NCBI RefSeq assembly: GCF_041601295.1
Contig: NZ_JBFIII010000013.1
Coordinates: forward strand, 1-37,122
Source of the DNA: Immundisolibacter sp.
Lineage (GTDB): Bacteria; Pseudomonadota; Gammaproteobacteria; Immundisolibacterales; Immundisolibacteraceae
Length of the DNA stretch: 37,122 bases
Direction of reading: 5' to 3'
Below, in pieces: positions 22,216 through 31,040 of the stretch. Each line of letters opens with the position of its first letter. Within the stretch, counting starts at the first letter, position 1. A program made the position numbers and the translations under genes. Below the pieces are notes generated by a model that worked only from the letters and a program-made list of their open reading frames with translations, had not been told where the DNA came from and made no database searches.

Positions 22216-23631
22216 TCAGATGTGTATCGCCCGCCCATGGGCGGCGAGGGCCGCTTCGTGCAGCGCTTCCGACAAGGTCGGATGGGCGTGCACGATGCGC
22301 GCGATATCCTCGGCACTGGCCCGAAACTCCATTGCCACCACCGCCTCGGCAATCAACTCAGAGGCGTGCGGGCCGACGATGTGCACGCCCAGCACGCGGT
22401 CGGTTTCGGCGTGGGCAAGCAGCTTTACCTGCCCTTGCGCGGCCTCCATGGCACGCGCCCGACCATTCGCCTGGAAGGGGAAAACTCCCACCGTGTAAGG
22501 CACGCCCTCGGCCTTGAGGGCCTGCTCGGTGTGACCGACCCAGGCGATTTCCGGCCAAGTGTAAATGATCCACGGGATGGTCCCGTAATCGACATGGCAA
22601 TGCTGGCCCGCGATGCCTTCGGCGACGGCAATGCCATCTTCCGATGCGCGGTGCGCCAGCATCGGGCCACGGACCACATCACCGATGGCATACACGCCTT
22701 CGGCGCTGGTGCGAAAACGCTCGTCGACCGGAATGAAACCCCGCTCGTCGCAGGTCACCGCAGCCACGTCCAGACCCATATCGTCAGTCACCGGCTGGCG
22801 CCCGACGGCGACGATCAGCCGATCGAACCGCGCCTGCTGCGGGCCGCTGGCGTCCTCGAAGCCAACCGTCACCCGGCCGGCCTTGACCCGCGCACCGGTA
22901 ACCTTGGCGCCGAGACGGATATCCAGCCCCTGCCCGGTGAATTCCTTGTGCGCAATCGTCGCGATGGCGTGGTCTGCCGCTGGCAGAAATTCGGGCATCG
23001 CCTCCAGCAGCGTCACCGCGCTGCCCAGGCGCGCCCAAACGCTGCCAAGTTCGAGCCCGATCACGCCGGCACCAATGATGCCAAGCGTCGCCGGCACGGC
23101 GGTGAAATCGAGCGCTCCCGCTGAATCGACGATGCGATCACCATCGAGCGGCGCCACGGACAGGGGCGTCGGGCGCGAACCGGTGGCGATCAGAATGTGC
23201 TGCGCCCCGACCGTCTGAACGGTGCCATCGGCGGCCTTCACTTCGACCTGGCCCCCACCTAGCAGTCGGCCGCTCCCCTGCAGCCAGGTGACTCCATTTT
23301 TTCGAAACAGGCCCGTGATGCCGCCGGTGAACTGGCCGACAATCCTGTCCTTGCGGGCCACCATGGCGGCCGGATCGATGCTGACCTCACCCACGCTGAT
23401 GCCATGCGCGCCCAGACCATGGCGGGCGCGGTGGTACTGCTCGGACGACTCCAGCAGTGCCTTGGATGGAATGCAGCCCACATTCAGACAGGTGCCGCCC
23501 AGTGCCGGCTTGCCGTCCTTGCCGATCCAGCGTTCCACGCAGGCCACGCGCAAACCCAGTTGCGCGCCACGGATGGCGGCGACATAGCCCCCAGGACCCG
23601 CACCAATGACCAGCAGATCGTAACGTTCCAT
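22216..23631 (-). CDS. lpd: dihydrolipoyl dehydrogenase (E3)
   Basis: A 471-residue FAD/NAD disulfide oxidoreductase that reoxidises dihydrolipoamide in the 2-oxoglutarate dehydrogenase complex. The FAD motif is GAGPGGYVAA; the redox disulfide is C48-x4-C53 in GGTCLNVGCIPSK; the NAD motif is GAGVIGLELG; YAIGDV closes the FAD site; and HAHPTLSE holds the catalytic His near the C-terminus. Its ATG overlaps the sucB stop (TAATG), so translation is coupled. Position between sucB and sucC, as in Pseudomonas, points to the E3 of this complex; use by pyruvate dehydrogenase as well is possible. Confidence 0.96.
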   Translation of the reverse strand: MERYDLLVIGAGPGGYVAAIRGAQLGLRVACVERWIGKDGKPALGGTCLNVGCIPSKALLESSEQYHRARHGLGAHGISVGEVSIDPAAMVARKDRIVGQFTGGITGLFRKNGVTWLQGSGRLLGGGQVEVKAADGTVQTVGAQHILIATGSRPTPLSVAPLDGDRIVDSAGALDFTAVPATLGIIGAGVIGLELGSVWARLGSAVTLLEAMPEFLPAADHAIATIAHKEFTGQGLDIRLGAKVTGARVKAGRVTVGFEDASGPQQARFDRLIVAVGRQPVTDDMGLDVAAVTCDERGFIPVDERFRTSAEGVYAIGDVVRGPMLAHRASEDGIAVAEGIAGQHCHVDYGTIPWIIYTWPEIAWVGHTEQALKAEGVPYTVGVFPFQANGRARAMEAAQGQVKLLAHAETDRVLGVHIVGPHASELIAEAVVAMEFRASAEDIARIVHAHPTLSEALHEAALAAHGRAIHI

Positions 23632-24833
23632 TACACGCCGAGCAGCAGGCGGGCCGGATCTTCCAGCGCTTGCTTGATGGCAACCAGGAACTGCACCGCT
23701 TCGCGGCCATCAACCAGGCGGTGATCGTAGGACAGCGCCAGGTACATGATCGGTCTGATCACGACCTGCCCCTGCTCGGCCACCGGCCGTTCAACAATGT
23801 TGTGCATGCCCAGAATCGCACTTTGCGGCGGATTCAGGATCGGCGTCGACAGCATGGAGCCGAAGATGCCGCCGTTGGTAATGGAAAACGTACCGCCCGA
23901 CAACTCCTCCAGGGTCAGCTTGTTGTCCCCGGCGCGGCGTCCGAAATCGCCGATGGTCGTTTCGATCTCGGCGAATGATAGTTGCTCGGCATCACGCAGG
24001 ATCGGCACCACCAGTCCACGCGGGCTGCTGACGGCGATGCCGACGTCAAAATAACCGTGGTAGATGACATCGCTGCCGTCGATGGAGGCGTTCAGCAGCG
24101 GGAATTTCTTGAGCGCTTCCACGGCCGCTCTTACAAAGAACGACATGAAGCCAAGCTTCACGCCGTGAGTCTTCTCGAACGCTTCGCGGTAACGGGCGCG
24201 CAAGTCCATGACCGGCTGCATATTGACTTCGTTGAAGGTGGTCAGAATTGCGGCCGTGCGCTGTGCTTCCACCAGCCGCTCGGCGATGCGCTGGCGGATG
24301 CGTGTCATCGGCACCCGCTGCTGCGGTCGCTCGCCAGTGGTCCCCGGCGGCACGCTGTCGGCCGTTGTCGCAGGCGCCCTCTGCGCGGTCGCCGCCAGCA
24401 CATCTTCCTTGATCACTCGCCCATCACGGCCGCTGCCGGACAGACCGGCGGTATCCACACCCTGCTCTGCGGCGAGTTTGCGTGCCGCCGGACTTGCCGG
24501 CATACCAGTCACCGCGGCAGGCCGGATCTCCGCTACCAGCTGCGGCGCCGCCCCGATCTCCGGAGCCGCGGATACCGCCGCTGAGCTTGCCACCGCGCTG
24601 GTATCCAGCGTCGCCAGCAATTCGCCTGAATGGACCGTGACCCCGCCCTGCATATGCACGCTTGTGAGCACCCCATCGGCCGGCGCCACGACTTCCAGCA
24701 CCACCTTGTCGGTTTCGACGTCGATTAGGATCTCATCACGCCGTACCGAATCGCCCGGCTGCTTGCGCCATTCCAGCAAGGTGGCTTCGGCCACCGATTC
24801 GGGTAGCACTGGCACCTTTATTTCAATCTCCAT
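23631..24833 (-). CDS. sucB: dihydrolipoyllysine succinyltransferase (E2 of 2-oxoglutarate dehydrogenase)
   Basis: A 400-residue E2 core protein that moves the succinyl group from the lipoyl arm to CoA. One lipoyl domain (about 1-76) carries the lipoylated K43 in DVETDKVVLE. An Ala/Pro linker leads to the E1/E3-binding domain (about 112-148, SPAARKLAAEQGVD). The catalytic domain includes GLVVPILRDAEQLSF and the active-site DHRLVDGREAV. The order sucA-sucB-lpd supports succinyl rather than acetyl transfer. The gap to sucA is 39 bases. Confidence 0.97.
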   Translation of the reverse strand: MEIEIKVPVLPESVAEATLLEWRKQPGDSVRRDEILIDVETDKVVLEVVAPADGVLTSVHMQGGVTVHSGELLATLDTSAVASSAAVSAAPEIGAAPQLVAEIRPAAVTGMPASPAARKLAAEQGVDTAGLSGSGRDGRVIKEDVLAATAQRAPATTADSVPPGTTGERPQQRVPMTRIRQRIAERLVEAQRTAAILTTFNEVNMQPVMDLRARYREAFEKTHGVKLGFMSFFVRAAVEALKKFPLLNASIDGSDVIYHGYFDVGIAVSSPRGLVVPILRDAEQLSFAEIETTIGDFGRRAGDNKLTLEELSGGTFSITNGGIFGSMLSTPILNPPQSAILGMHNIVERPVAEQGQVVIRPIMYLALSYDHRLVDGREAVQFLVAIKQALEDPARLLLGV

Positions 24834-24872
24834 GACGGTTCCGGGGTTGGGCGGGAGGTAACGGTGGCAGGT

Positions 24873-27701
24873 TCAAGCCGATTTGCGTTTGCGTACGGCG
24901 CTGGCCGGCGCCAGCGCGGCGTCCACCATGGCCTGCTGCTGCGCCTGATGCAAGACATAGCTGCCCACCGCGGGGGAGGCCGACCGAGCCCGGCCGACGT
25001 AGCGCAGACTTTGGCCAGCGGCGAGTGCGTCCTGCAGTTTGTGGCGGATCTGGTACCAGGCGCCTTGATTCTGCGGCTCTTCCTGTACCCAAATCACTTC
25101 GTCGGCAGCCGCGTAAGCAGCCAGTTCGGCCGTCAACTGGGCCTTGGGGAAGGGGTAGAGCTGTTCGACGCGCACGATGGCGATGTCTTCTATGCCGCGC
25201 TCCTGTCGCGCCGTGAACAGGTCAAAGTAGACCTTGCCACTACAAAGCAGCACCCGGCGCACCGTGCGTGAGGGCGGGGCAGACAAGTCGCTGATGATCA
25301 GCTGGAACTCACCGGCCGCCAGCTCCTCCAACGCAGACACCGAGAGCCGGTGCCGCAGCAGGCTCTTTGGGGTCATCACCACCAAGGGGCGACGGTAGCA
25401 GCGCAGCATCTGCCGACGCAGCATATGGAACATCTGCGCCGGCGTGGACGGCACGCATACCTGCATATTCTGCTCGGCACACAGCTGCATATAGCGCTCC
25501 AGACGCGCCGAGGAATGCTCCGGCCCCTGCCCTTCGTAGCCATGCGGCAGGAACAGCACCATGCCACACAGACGCTGCCACTTGGACTCGGACGAGCTGA
25601 TGAACTGGTCGATCACCACCTGGGCGCCGTTGGCGAAATCACCGAACTGCGCCTCCCAGATCACCATCGTTTCAGGGTCGGCGCTGGCGTATCCGTACTC
25701 GAAACCCAGGACCGCCTCCTCCGACAACAGCGAGTCGATGGCCAGGAATCTGGGTTGGCCGGGCTGCAGGTGCTGCAACGGCACATAGCGCTGCAGGTCC
25801 GGCTCTGCCTCCAGGTCCTGGTTGTGCAGCACCGCGTGGCGGTGCGAGAAGGTGCCCCGGCCGCTGTCCTGGCCGGACAGGCGCACCCGGTAGCCTTCGG
25901 TCAGCAGCGTGGCATAGGCCAGCGTTTCGGCGCAGCCCCAGTCCAAAAGCAACTCGCCCGCGGTCATTTTGCGCCGATCGTCCAGCATCTTGGCGACCCG
26001 CGGATGCACCTTGAAACCAGCCGGCGGGCTGCACAGCTTGTCGCCAAGCGAACGCAGGGTTTCGATCGGCACTGCGGTCTGGGCCGGCTCGGTCCACACG
26101 GTGCCCATGTATGGCGCCCAGTCGATGGCCAGTAGCGGCTTTTGGTCGCTCATTGGCAGCGGCGCCACGCTCTGGCCGCGATCCAGCGCCTGCTGGTAGG
26201 CCTCGGCCAGGGCCTGGGCCTCCCCATCGGCGAGCAGCCCGGCGCTGTGCAAGCGCTTGGCGTAAAGATCGAGCACCGTCGCCTTGGACGCGATCTTGGC
26301 GTACATGCGCGGCTGGGTAATAGCCGGTTCGTCCGCTTCGTTATGTCCGTGGCGGCGGTAGCAGACGATGTCGACCACCACGTCACTGCCAAACGCCAAG
26401 CGAAAGTCCAGCGCCAGGCGTGCCACAAACAACACCGCTTCGGGATCGTCGCCATTGACGTGGAATACCGGCGCCTGGGTCAGGCGAGCAATCTCGGTGC
26501 AGTAAAAGGTCGAGCGAGCGTCCGCCGGGTTGCTGGTGGTAAAGCCAATCTGGTTGTTGATGACGATATGCAGCGAGCCGCCAGTGGAATAGCTGCGCGT
26601 CTTGGCAAGATTCAGCGTCTCCATCACCACGCCCTGACCGGCGAAGGCGGCATCGCCGTGAATCAGCAGCGGCAACACCTGCTGGCGCGCCCGGTCACCG
26701 CGGCGCTCCTGACGCGCCCGCACCGAACCTTCGACGACCGGGTTGATGATTTCAAGGTGCGAGGGGTTGAACGCAAGCGTCAGGTGGATGGGGCCGCCCG
26801 ACGTTACCAGGTCAGCCGAGAACCCCAGGTGGTACTTGACGTCACCCGAGCCAACGACCGTCGACTTACCCTCAAACTCGTCGAACAGTTCACGGGGCTG
26901 CTTGCCAAGGATGTTGACCAGCACGTTCAGGCGCCCACGATGGGCCATGCCAATCACCAGCTCCTTGACGTCTGCCGCGCCGGCTCGGCGCACCATCTCA
27001 TCCAGCACCACCAGCAAGCTGTCGCCACCCTCGAGTGAGAACCGCTTTTGGCCGACATAACGGCGGTGCAGGTAGCGTTCAAGTCCATCTGCGGCGGTCA
27101 GCGCCGCGAGCACCTGCCGTTGTTCGGCCGTCTCCAGCGCGGCCCGCCCGGCCTCGATCCGCTGGCGCAGCCAGTTCACCTGCTCCGAGTCAGACAGATA
27201 GGCGTACTCGAAACCGATGGAACCGCAATAGGTCGCCTCCAGGGCCGCCTGCAGATCGCGCAACGGCGCCCCCGGGGGCAGCGGAAAGTCGCCGGCGGCG
27301 AAACTGACATCAAGATCAGCCGCGGTCAGGCCGTGATAGTCCAGATGCAGGCTCGGGACGTCGGCAAGCTGTTCCAGTTCCAGCGGGTCGGTCCGCGCCG
27401 CAAGATGGCCCCGCTGACGGTATTCATTGATCAGCTGCTGCACGGCGTTCTGTTTTTGCAGGCCGGCAAGGTCCGCCGCTGGTATCGCGGTACGCAGGAC
27501 CGTGGGTTTCAACGCCAGATCGCGAAAACGCTGCTGTACAGCACTGTGGGTGATCAGGGCGCTGTCCGCCGTTGGCCCACGCCAGGACTCGAACTCGCGT
27601 CGCCACTCCGGCGGTACGCTGGCCGTATCGGCAAGAAAATCCTCGTATAGCGCTTCGACGAACGCCGCGCTACCGAAACCAAGACTGGAACTTGCGTCCA
27701 T
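24873..27701 (-). CDS. sucA: 2-oxoglutarate dehydrogenase E1 component
   Basis: A 942-residue thiamine-diphosphate enzyme that decarboxylates 2-oxoglutarate and passes the succinyl group to SucB. GMAHRGRLNVLVNILGK, FSADLVTSGGPIHLTLAFNP and SLHIVINNQIGFTTSNP are E1o signatures; CYRRHGHNEADEPA lies near the ThDP site, and RGTFSHRHAVLHNQ and FEYGYASADPE are in the C-terminal half. The frame stays open to 27800, but ATG at 27701 (MDASSSLGFGSAAFVEALYE) fits the family N-terminus. It is the first suc gene, 85 bases after the response-regulator gene on the same strand. Confidence 0.97.
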   Translation of the reverse strand: MDASSSLGFGSAAFVEALYEDFLADTASVPPEWRREFESWRGPTADSALITHSAVQQRFRDLALKPTVLRTAIPAADLAGLQKQNAVQQLINEYRQRGHLAARTDPLELEQLADVPSLHLDYHGLTAADLDVSFAAGDFPLPPGAPLRDLQAALEATYCGSIGFEYAYLSDSEQVNWLRQRIEAGRAALETAEQRQVLAALTAADGLERYLHRRYVGQKRFSLEGGDSLLVVLDEMVRRAGAADVKELVIGMAHRGRLNVLVNILGKQPRELFDEFEGKSTVVGSGDVKYHLGFSADLVTSGGPIHLTLAFNPSHLEIINPVVEGSVRARQERRGDRARQQVLPLLIHGDAAFAGQGVVMETLNLAKTRSYSTGGSLHIVINNQIGFTTSNPADARSTFYCTEIARLTQAPVFHVNGDDPEAVLFVARLALDFRLAFGSDVVVDIVCYRRHGHNEADEPAITQPRMYAKIASKATVLDLYAKRLHSAGLLADGEAQALAEAYQQALDRGQSVAPLPMSDQKPLLAIDWAPYMGTVWTEPAQTAVPIETLRSLGDKLCSPPAGFKVHPRVAKMLDDRRKMTAGELLLDWGCAETLAYATLLTEGYRVRLSGQDSGRGTFSHRHAVLHNQDLEAEPDLQRYVPLQHLQPGQPRFLAIDSLLSEEAVLGFEYGYASADPETMVIWEAQFGDFANGAQVVIDQFISSSESKWQRLCGMVLFLPHGYEGQGPEHSSARLERYMQLCAEQNMQVCVPSTPAQMFHMLRRQMLRCYRRPLVVMTPKSLLRHRLSVSALEELAAGEFQLIISDLSAPPSRTVRRVLLCSGKVYFDLFTARQERGIEDIAIVRVEQLYPFPKAQLTAELAAYAAADEVIWVQEEPQNQGAWYQIRHKLQDALAAGQSLRYVGRARSASPAVGSYVLHQAQQQAMVDAALAPASAVRKRKSA

Positions 27702-27733
27702 GGGGTGTCCACGTTGCTGTGTGGCAGTACGTG

Positions 27734-27763
27734 ATTTTACGGCCAGCAGGCCCAGTTCCTGAA
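27734..27763 (-). promoter_or_regulatory. possible suc operon promoter
   Basis: On the minus strand TTCAGG (27758-27763) and TAAAAT (27734-27739) are spaced by 18 bases, 32 bases before the sucA ATG. The -10 is good and the -35 weak. It would let suc be transcribed separately from the upstream regulator pair. Confidence 0.35.
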
Positions 27764-27786
27764 GCCGGGGGCCGGGCGTGACTCCG

Positions 27787-28473
27787 TCAGCGGCCCTCAA
27801 GTTGCCGTTGCACCACGCCTAACAGCCGCCGGCTGACTGGCAAACGGGCCGATACATCCTCTACTTCCGCCCAGGCATGCCCGTCAGCGTCCCGATGCAC
27901 AGCGCGCAAACGCTGTGCATTGATCAGCAGGCTGCGGTGGACCCGCAGCAAGCGTGGCGCGAACCGCTGCTCCATGTTTGCCAGTGATTCCTCCAACAAC
28001 CACTGTCCATGGACGGTATGCACGGTCAGATACTTCGCATCGGCCTGCATGTACAGCACGTCTGCGAGTAGCACGCGCTGGCTGCTGGCGCCGCGCTGCA
28101 GCAGCAGGCTTGGGGCCAGAGGCGGCGTGATGCGTTCAAGCGCCTGCGCCAGACGGGCGGCCACGACCGGCTTTAACAGGTAGTGCACGGCCCCGGCATC
28201 GAAAGCCTGCACCGCGAAATCGGGGTACGCGGTGGTAAAAACTATGGTCGGGGAGCCCGGAACAGCTGCCAGCGCCCGCGCGGTGGCCATTCCATCCATG
28301 CCGGGCATGCGGATATCCAGCAACACCACGTCTGGTCGCAACCGCTGACACAGGGCCAGCGCCTGTTCGCCGTCCGCTGCCTCGCCGATGCACCGGTGCG
28401 CCGGCATGGCTGCGATCAGCCGCTGCAACCGCGCTCGTGCCAGAGGCTCGTCGTCCACGACCAGAATGTTCAT
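27787..28473 (-). CDS. algR: LytTR-family response regulator (AlgR-like)
   Basis: A 228-residue response regulator. The receiver domain (1-~120) has acidic D7/D8, phospho-acceptor D53 (VVLLDIRMPGMDG), T79-T80 and K101 (LLKPV). The C-terminal LytTR domain (about 130-225) contains VLYMQADAKYLTVHT and LLRVHRSLLINAQRL, typical of AlgR/LytR DNA binding. Its ATG overlaps the kinase stop as ATGA. In Pseudomonas AlgR with AlgZ (FimS) controls alginate, type IV pili and virulence. The target set here is unknown. The gene symbol rests on domain layout and the argH neighbourhood. Confidence 0.85.
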   Translation of the reverse strand: MNILVVDDEPLARARLQRLIAAMPAHRCIGEAADGEQALALCQRLRPDVVLLDIRMPGMDGMATARALAAVPGSPTIVFTTAYPDFAVQAFDAGAVHYLLKPVVAARLAQALERITPPLAPSLLLQRGASSQRVLLADVLYMQADAKYLTVHTVHGQWLLEESLANMEQRFAPRLLRVHRSLLINAQRLRAVHRDADGHAWAEVEDVSARLPVSRRLLGVVQRQLEGR

Positions 28474-29537
28474 GTCCGGGTTATCGGCAGGCGCAGGCGG
28501 ACTCTGTGGCGACCGGATTCTTCGACTTCAACGAGGCTGGCAGTGTCACCAAAATGGCCCGCCAGACGGGCCCGCAGATTCAGCATCGCCATGTGCAGGC
28601 CCGAGCCAGGCCGCCGTGGCGCGATCGGGTTGTCGATGACAATCTCCAACGTGCCGTGTTCCGGCGCATACAAGCGTAGTGCGATGCGTCCCCCACCCGG
28701 CATCGGTTCAATGCCGTGATAAACCGCGTTTTCCAGCAGCGGCTGAAGACTGAGGGGAGGCACCTGGGCACTGGCCGGCACAGCGTCAACCTGCCAGTCC
28801 ACGGTCAGGCGTTCGCCCAGCCGCAGCCGCTCCAGGTCAAGGTACTGTCGGCACAGCTCGATCTCGTCCGACAGCGGGATCAGCCGATCGCCCGCCTCGA
28901 TGCTCGCCCGCAGCAGATCGGCCAGCGCCAGGGTGACCTCTTCCGCGCGGCCGGCATCACTGGCCACCAGACTGGCGATGGTATTCAGGCTGTTGAACAG
29001 GAAGTGGGGCCGCATGCGCGCCTGCAATACCTCCAGTTGCGCCCGGCCGAGCGCCTGGTCCCGCTCACGGCCGGCGTGCCGCAGGTAGATGAGGCGCAGC
29101 ACCACCCCGGCGACCAGCGCCGTTAACAGTAAATTGCGTGCCAGTAACCAGCTCAGGGCCTCACCGGTCAGTGGCAGCAAACCAAACCAGGCCGCCGCCA
29201 GCGTCGTGGCGGCAGTCAGCAGCAGCAGCCAGATCAGCGCCAGCGTGGACGACATAACGATCGGCAAGCGGCCCAGGCTCGGCCCGAGCGCACACAAGCC
29301 GGCACTGCCGAGCAAACCCACCCACTGCACCGCGAGCGACCACAGCCCGAGTCGCGGCCAGAAACGGTTGGCGTCGAGTGGCAGCGCCAGGGCAAACAAC
29401 AGCGCCAGCAGCTCGCCACCCACCGCGACCGCCAGAACCGCTCTTGGCTGGCACAGGTCCGGCAAAAAGGCACCGGCGGACCGAGGGGCCTCAGCTATAC
29501 TGGAGCGCTCGCCCCGCCCAGCGCTTGTTTCGTCCAT
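28470..29537 (-). CDS. algZ: AlgZ/FimS-like membrane sensor histidine kinase
   Basis: A 355-residue LytS-type (HPK8) kinase. The short N-terminus reaches FLPDLCQPRAVL, a segment resembling Pseudomonas AlgZ, followed by about four membrane helices (roughly 33-55, 65-85, 93-122, 130-150). The phospho-acceptor His is H178 in RPHFLFNSLNTIASL; the N-box is PLLENAVYHGIEP, and GSGLHMAMLNLR is the G-box region. The frame extends to 29876 but that part is antisense to argH. ATG at 29537 is the only ATG before conserved sequence. That start overlaps the argH ATG on the other strand. Confidence 0.85.
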   Translation of the reverse strand: MDETSAGRGERSSIAEAPRSAGAFLPDLCQPRAVLAVAVGGELLALLFALALPLDANRFWPRLGLWSLAVQWVGLLGSAGLCALGPSLGRLPIVMSSTLALIWLLLLTAATTLAAAWFGLLPLTGEALSWLLARNLLLTALVAGVVLRLIYLRHAGRERDQALGRAQLEVLQARMRPHFLFNSLNTIASLVASDAGRAEEVTLALADLLRASIEAGDRLIPLSDEIELCRQYLDLERLRLGERLTVDWQVDAVPASAQVPPLSLQPLLENAVYHGIEPMPGGGRIALRLYAPEHGTLEIVIDNPIAPRRPGSGLHMAMLNLRARLAGHFGDTASLVEVEESGRHRVRLRLPITRT

Positions 29538-30927
29538 GTCCGCAGCACCCCGCAAACCCTGGGGCGGCCGTTTCGCCGAACCCACCAACGCCTTTGTCGA
29601 GCGGTTCACCGCCTCGGTCGGCCTCGACCAGCGTCTCGCCCACCACGACATTATGGGTTCCATCGCCCACGCCCGGATGTTAGCCCGGGTCGGCGTGCTC
29701 ACAGATGCCGAAGCCGGCGCCATTGTGGCTGGCCTGGAAGGCATTGAGACGGACATCGTCGAAGGCCGATTTACCTGGCAGGTGGCGCTCGAAGACGTCC
29801 ACATGAACATCGAGTCGGCGCTGGTGCAGCGCATCGGCGAGGTAGGCAAGAAACTGCACACGGCCCGCTCGCGCAACGATCAGGTCGCCACCGACGTGCG
29901 ATTGTGGCTGCGGGACGAAATCGACGCCATCGACGGGCAATTGCGCGAAACGATGGCGGCGTTGATCGAGCGCGCCGAGCGTGAGGCCGGCACGCTGATG
30001 CCCGGGTTCACGCACTTGCAGACGGCGCAGCCAATCACCTTTGGCCACCACCTGCTGGCTTGGTTCGAGATGCTGGCGCGCGATCGCGAGCGGTTCCAGG
30101 ATTGCCGTCGGCGCGTCAACGTCATGCCGCTTGGCGCCGCCGCGCTGGCCGGCACCAGCTTCCCGATCGATCGAATCTACACGGCCCAGTTGCTGGGCTT
30201 CGATCGCCCGACCGAGAACTCATTGGATGCCGTCAGCGACCGTGATTTCGCGATCGAATTCGTGGCGGCGGCGGCACTGCTGATGACCCATTTCTCACGC
30301 ATGGCCGAGGAACTGGTGCTGTGGTCGTCGGTGCAGTTCGGCTTCATCAGCCTGGCAGATACCTGGTGTACCGGCTCGTCGATCATGCCGCAGAAAAAGA
30401 ACCCCGACGTACCGGAGCTGCTGCGCGGCAAGACCGGTCGTGTGAACGGGCATCTGGTCGCGCTCCTGACGCTGATGAAAGCGCAGCCCCTGGCCTACAA
30501 CAAAGACAACCAGGAGGACAAAGAACCGCTGTTCGATACCGTCGATACGGTGCGCGACTCACTGACTGCCTTTGCCGGCATGCTGCCCGGGCTCATCGTC
30601 CATGCCGAGCGCATGCGCGAGTCGGCGCGCGCCGGCTTTGCCACGGCCACCGATCTGGCCGACTATCTGGTGCGCCACGGCCTGCCGTTTCGCGATGCGC
30701 ACGAAGTCGTCGGCCAGGCGGTGCGTCGCGGTGTCGAAACAGGTCGCGATCTTGCCGCCTTCACGCTGGATGAGCTACGCAGCTTCTCGCCACTTATCGG
30801 CGAGGATGTGTTTGCCGTGCTGACGCTGGAAGGCTCGGTCAATGCGCGCGACCACCTCGGCGGCACCGCTCCGCGCCAGGTGCGCGCGGCCGCCGCGCGG
30901 GCCCGTGCTCGCCTTGACAACACCTAG
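29536..30927 (+). CDS. argH: argininosuccinate lyase
   Basis: A 463-residue enzyme of the fumarase/aspartase superfamily that splits argininosuccinate to arginine and fumarate, the last step of arginine synthesis. KPWGGRFAEPTNAFVERFTA is the N-terminal signature, HTARSRNDQVATD the second conserved region, GFTHLQTAQPITFGHH holds a catalytic His, and GSSIMPQKKNPD is the family signature loop with the catalytic Ser. An in-frame extension to 29089 is rejected as antisense to the kinase. ATG at 29536 has no clear SD; TATACT (29496-29501) could be a -10 lying inside the kinase gene. Proximity to algZ-algR is also seen in Pseudomonas. Confidence 0.97.
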   Translation: MSAAPRKPWGGRFAEPTNAFVERFTASVGLDQRLAHHDIMGSIAHARMLARVGVLTDAEAGAIVAGLEGIETDIVEGRFTWQVALEDVHMNIESALVQRIGEVGKKLHTARSRNDQVATDVRLWLRDEIDAIDGQLRETMAALIERAEREAGTLMPGFTHLQTAQPITFGHHLLAWFEMLARDRERFQDCRRRVNVMPLGAAALAGTSFPIDRIYTAQLLGFDRPTENSLDAVSDRDFAIEFVAAAALLMTHFSRMAEELVLWSSVQFGFISLADTWCTGSSIMPQKKNPDVPELLRGKTGRVNGHLVALLTLMKAQPLAYNKDNQEDKEPLFDTVDTVRDSLTAFAGMLPGLIVHAERMRESARAGFATATDLADYLVRHGLPFRDAHEVVGQAVRRGVETGRDLAAFTLDELRSFSPLIGEDVFAVLTLEGSVNARDHLGGTAPRQVRAAAARARARLDNT

Positions 30928-31040
30928 GCCGGTCCACGACCCTTGACCCTTTTTCTTAGCCATTTTCCGGCCGCTTATGGCCGGCTCAATCGACGCGTTC
31001 AGGATGATCGCGCCGGGCAGCGTATACGGGGATTTTGCAG

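Noticed and set aside
25350..27038. Long plus-strand frames opposite sucA
   Set aside because: Antisense to conserved 2-oxoglutarate dehydrogenase sequence; no domain, no ribosome site logic.
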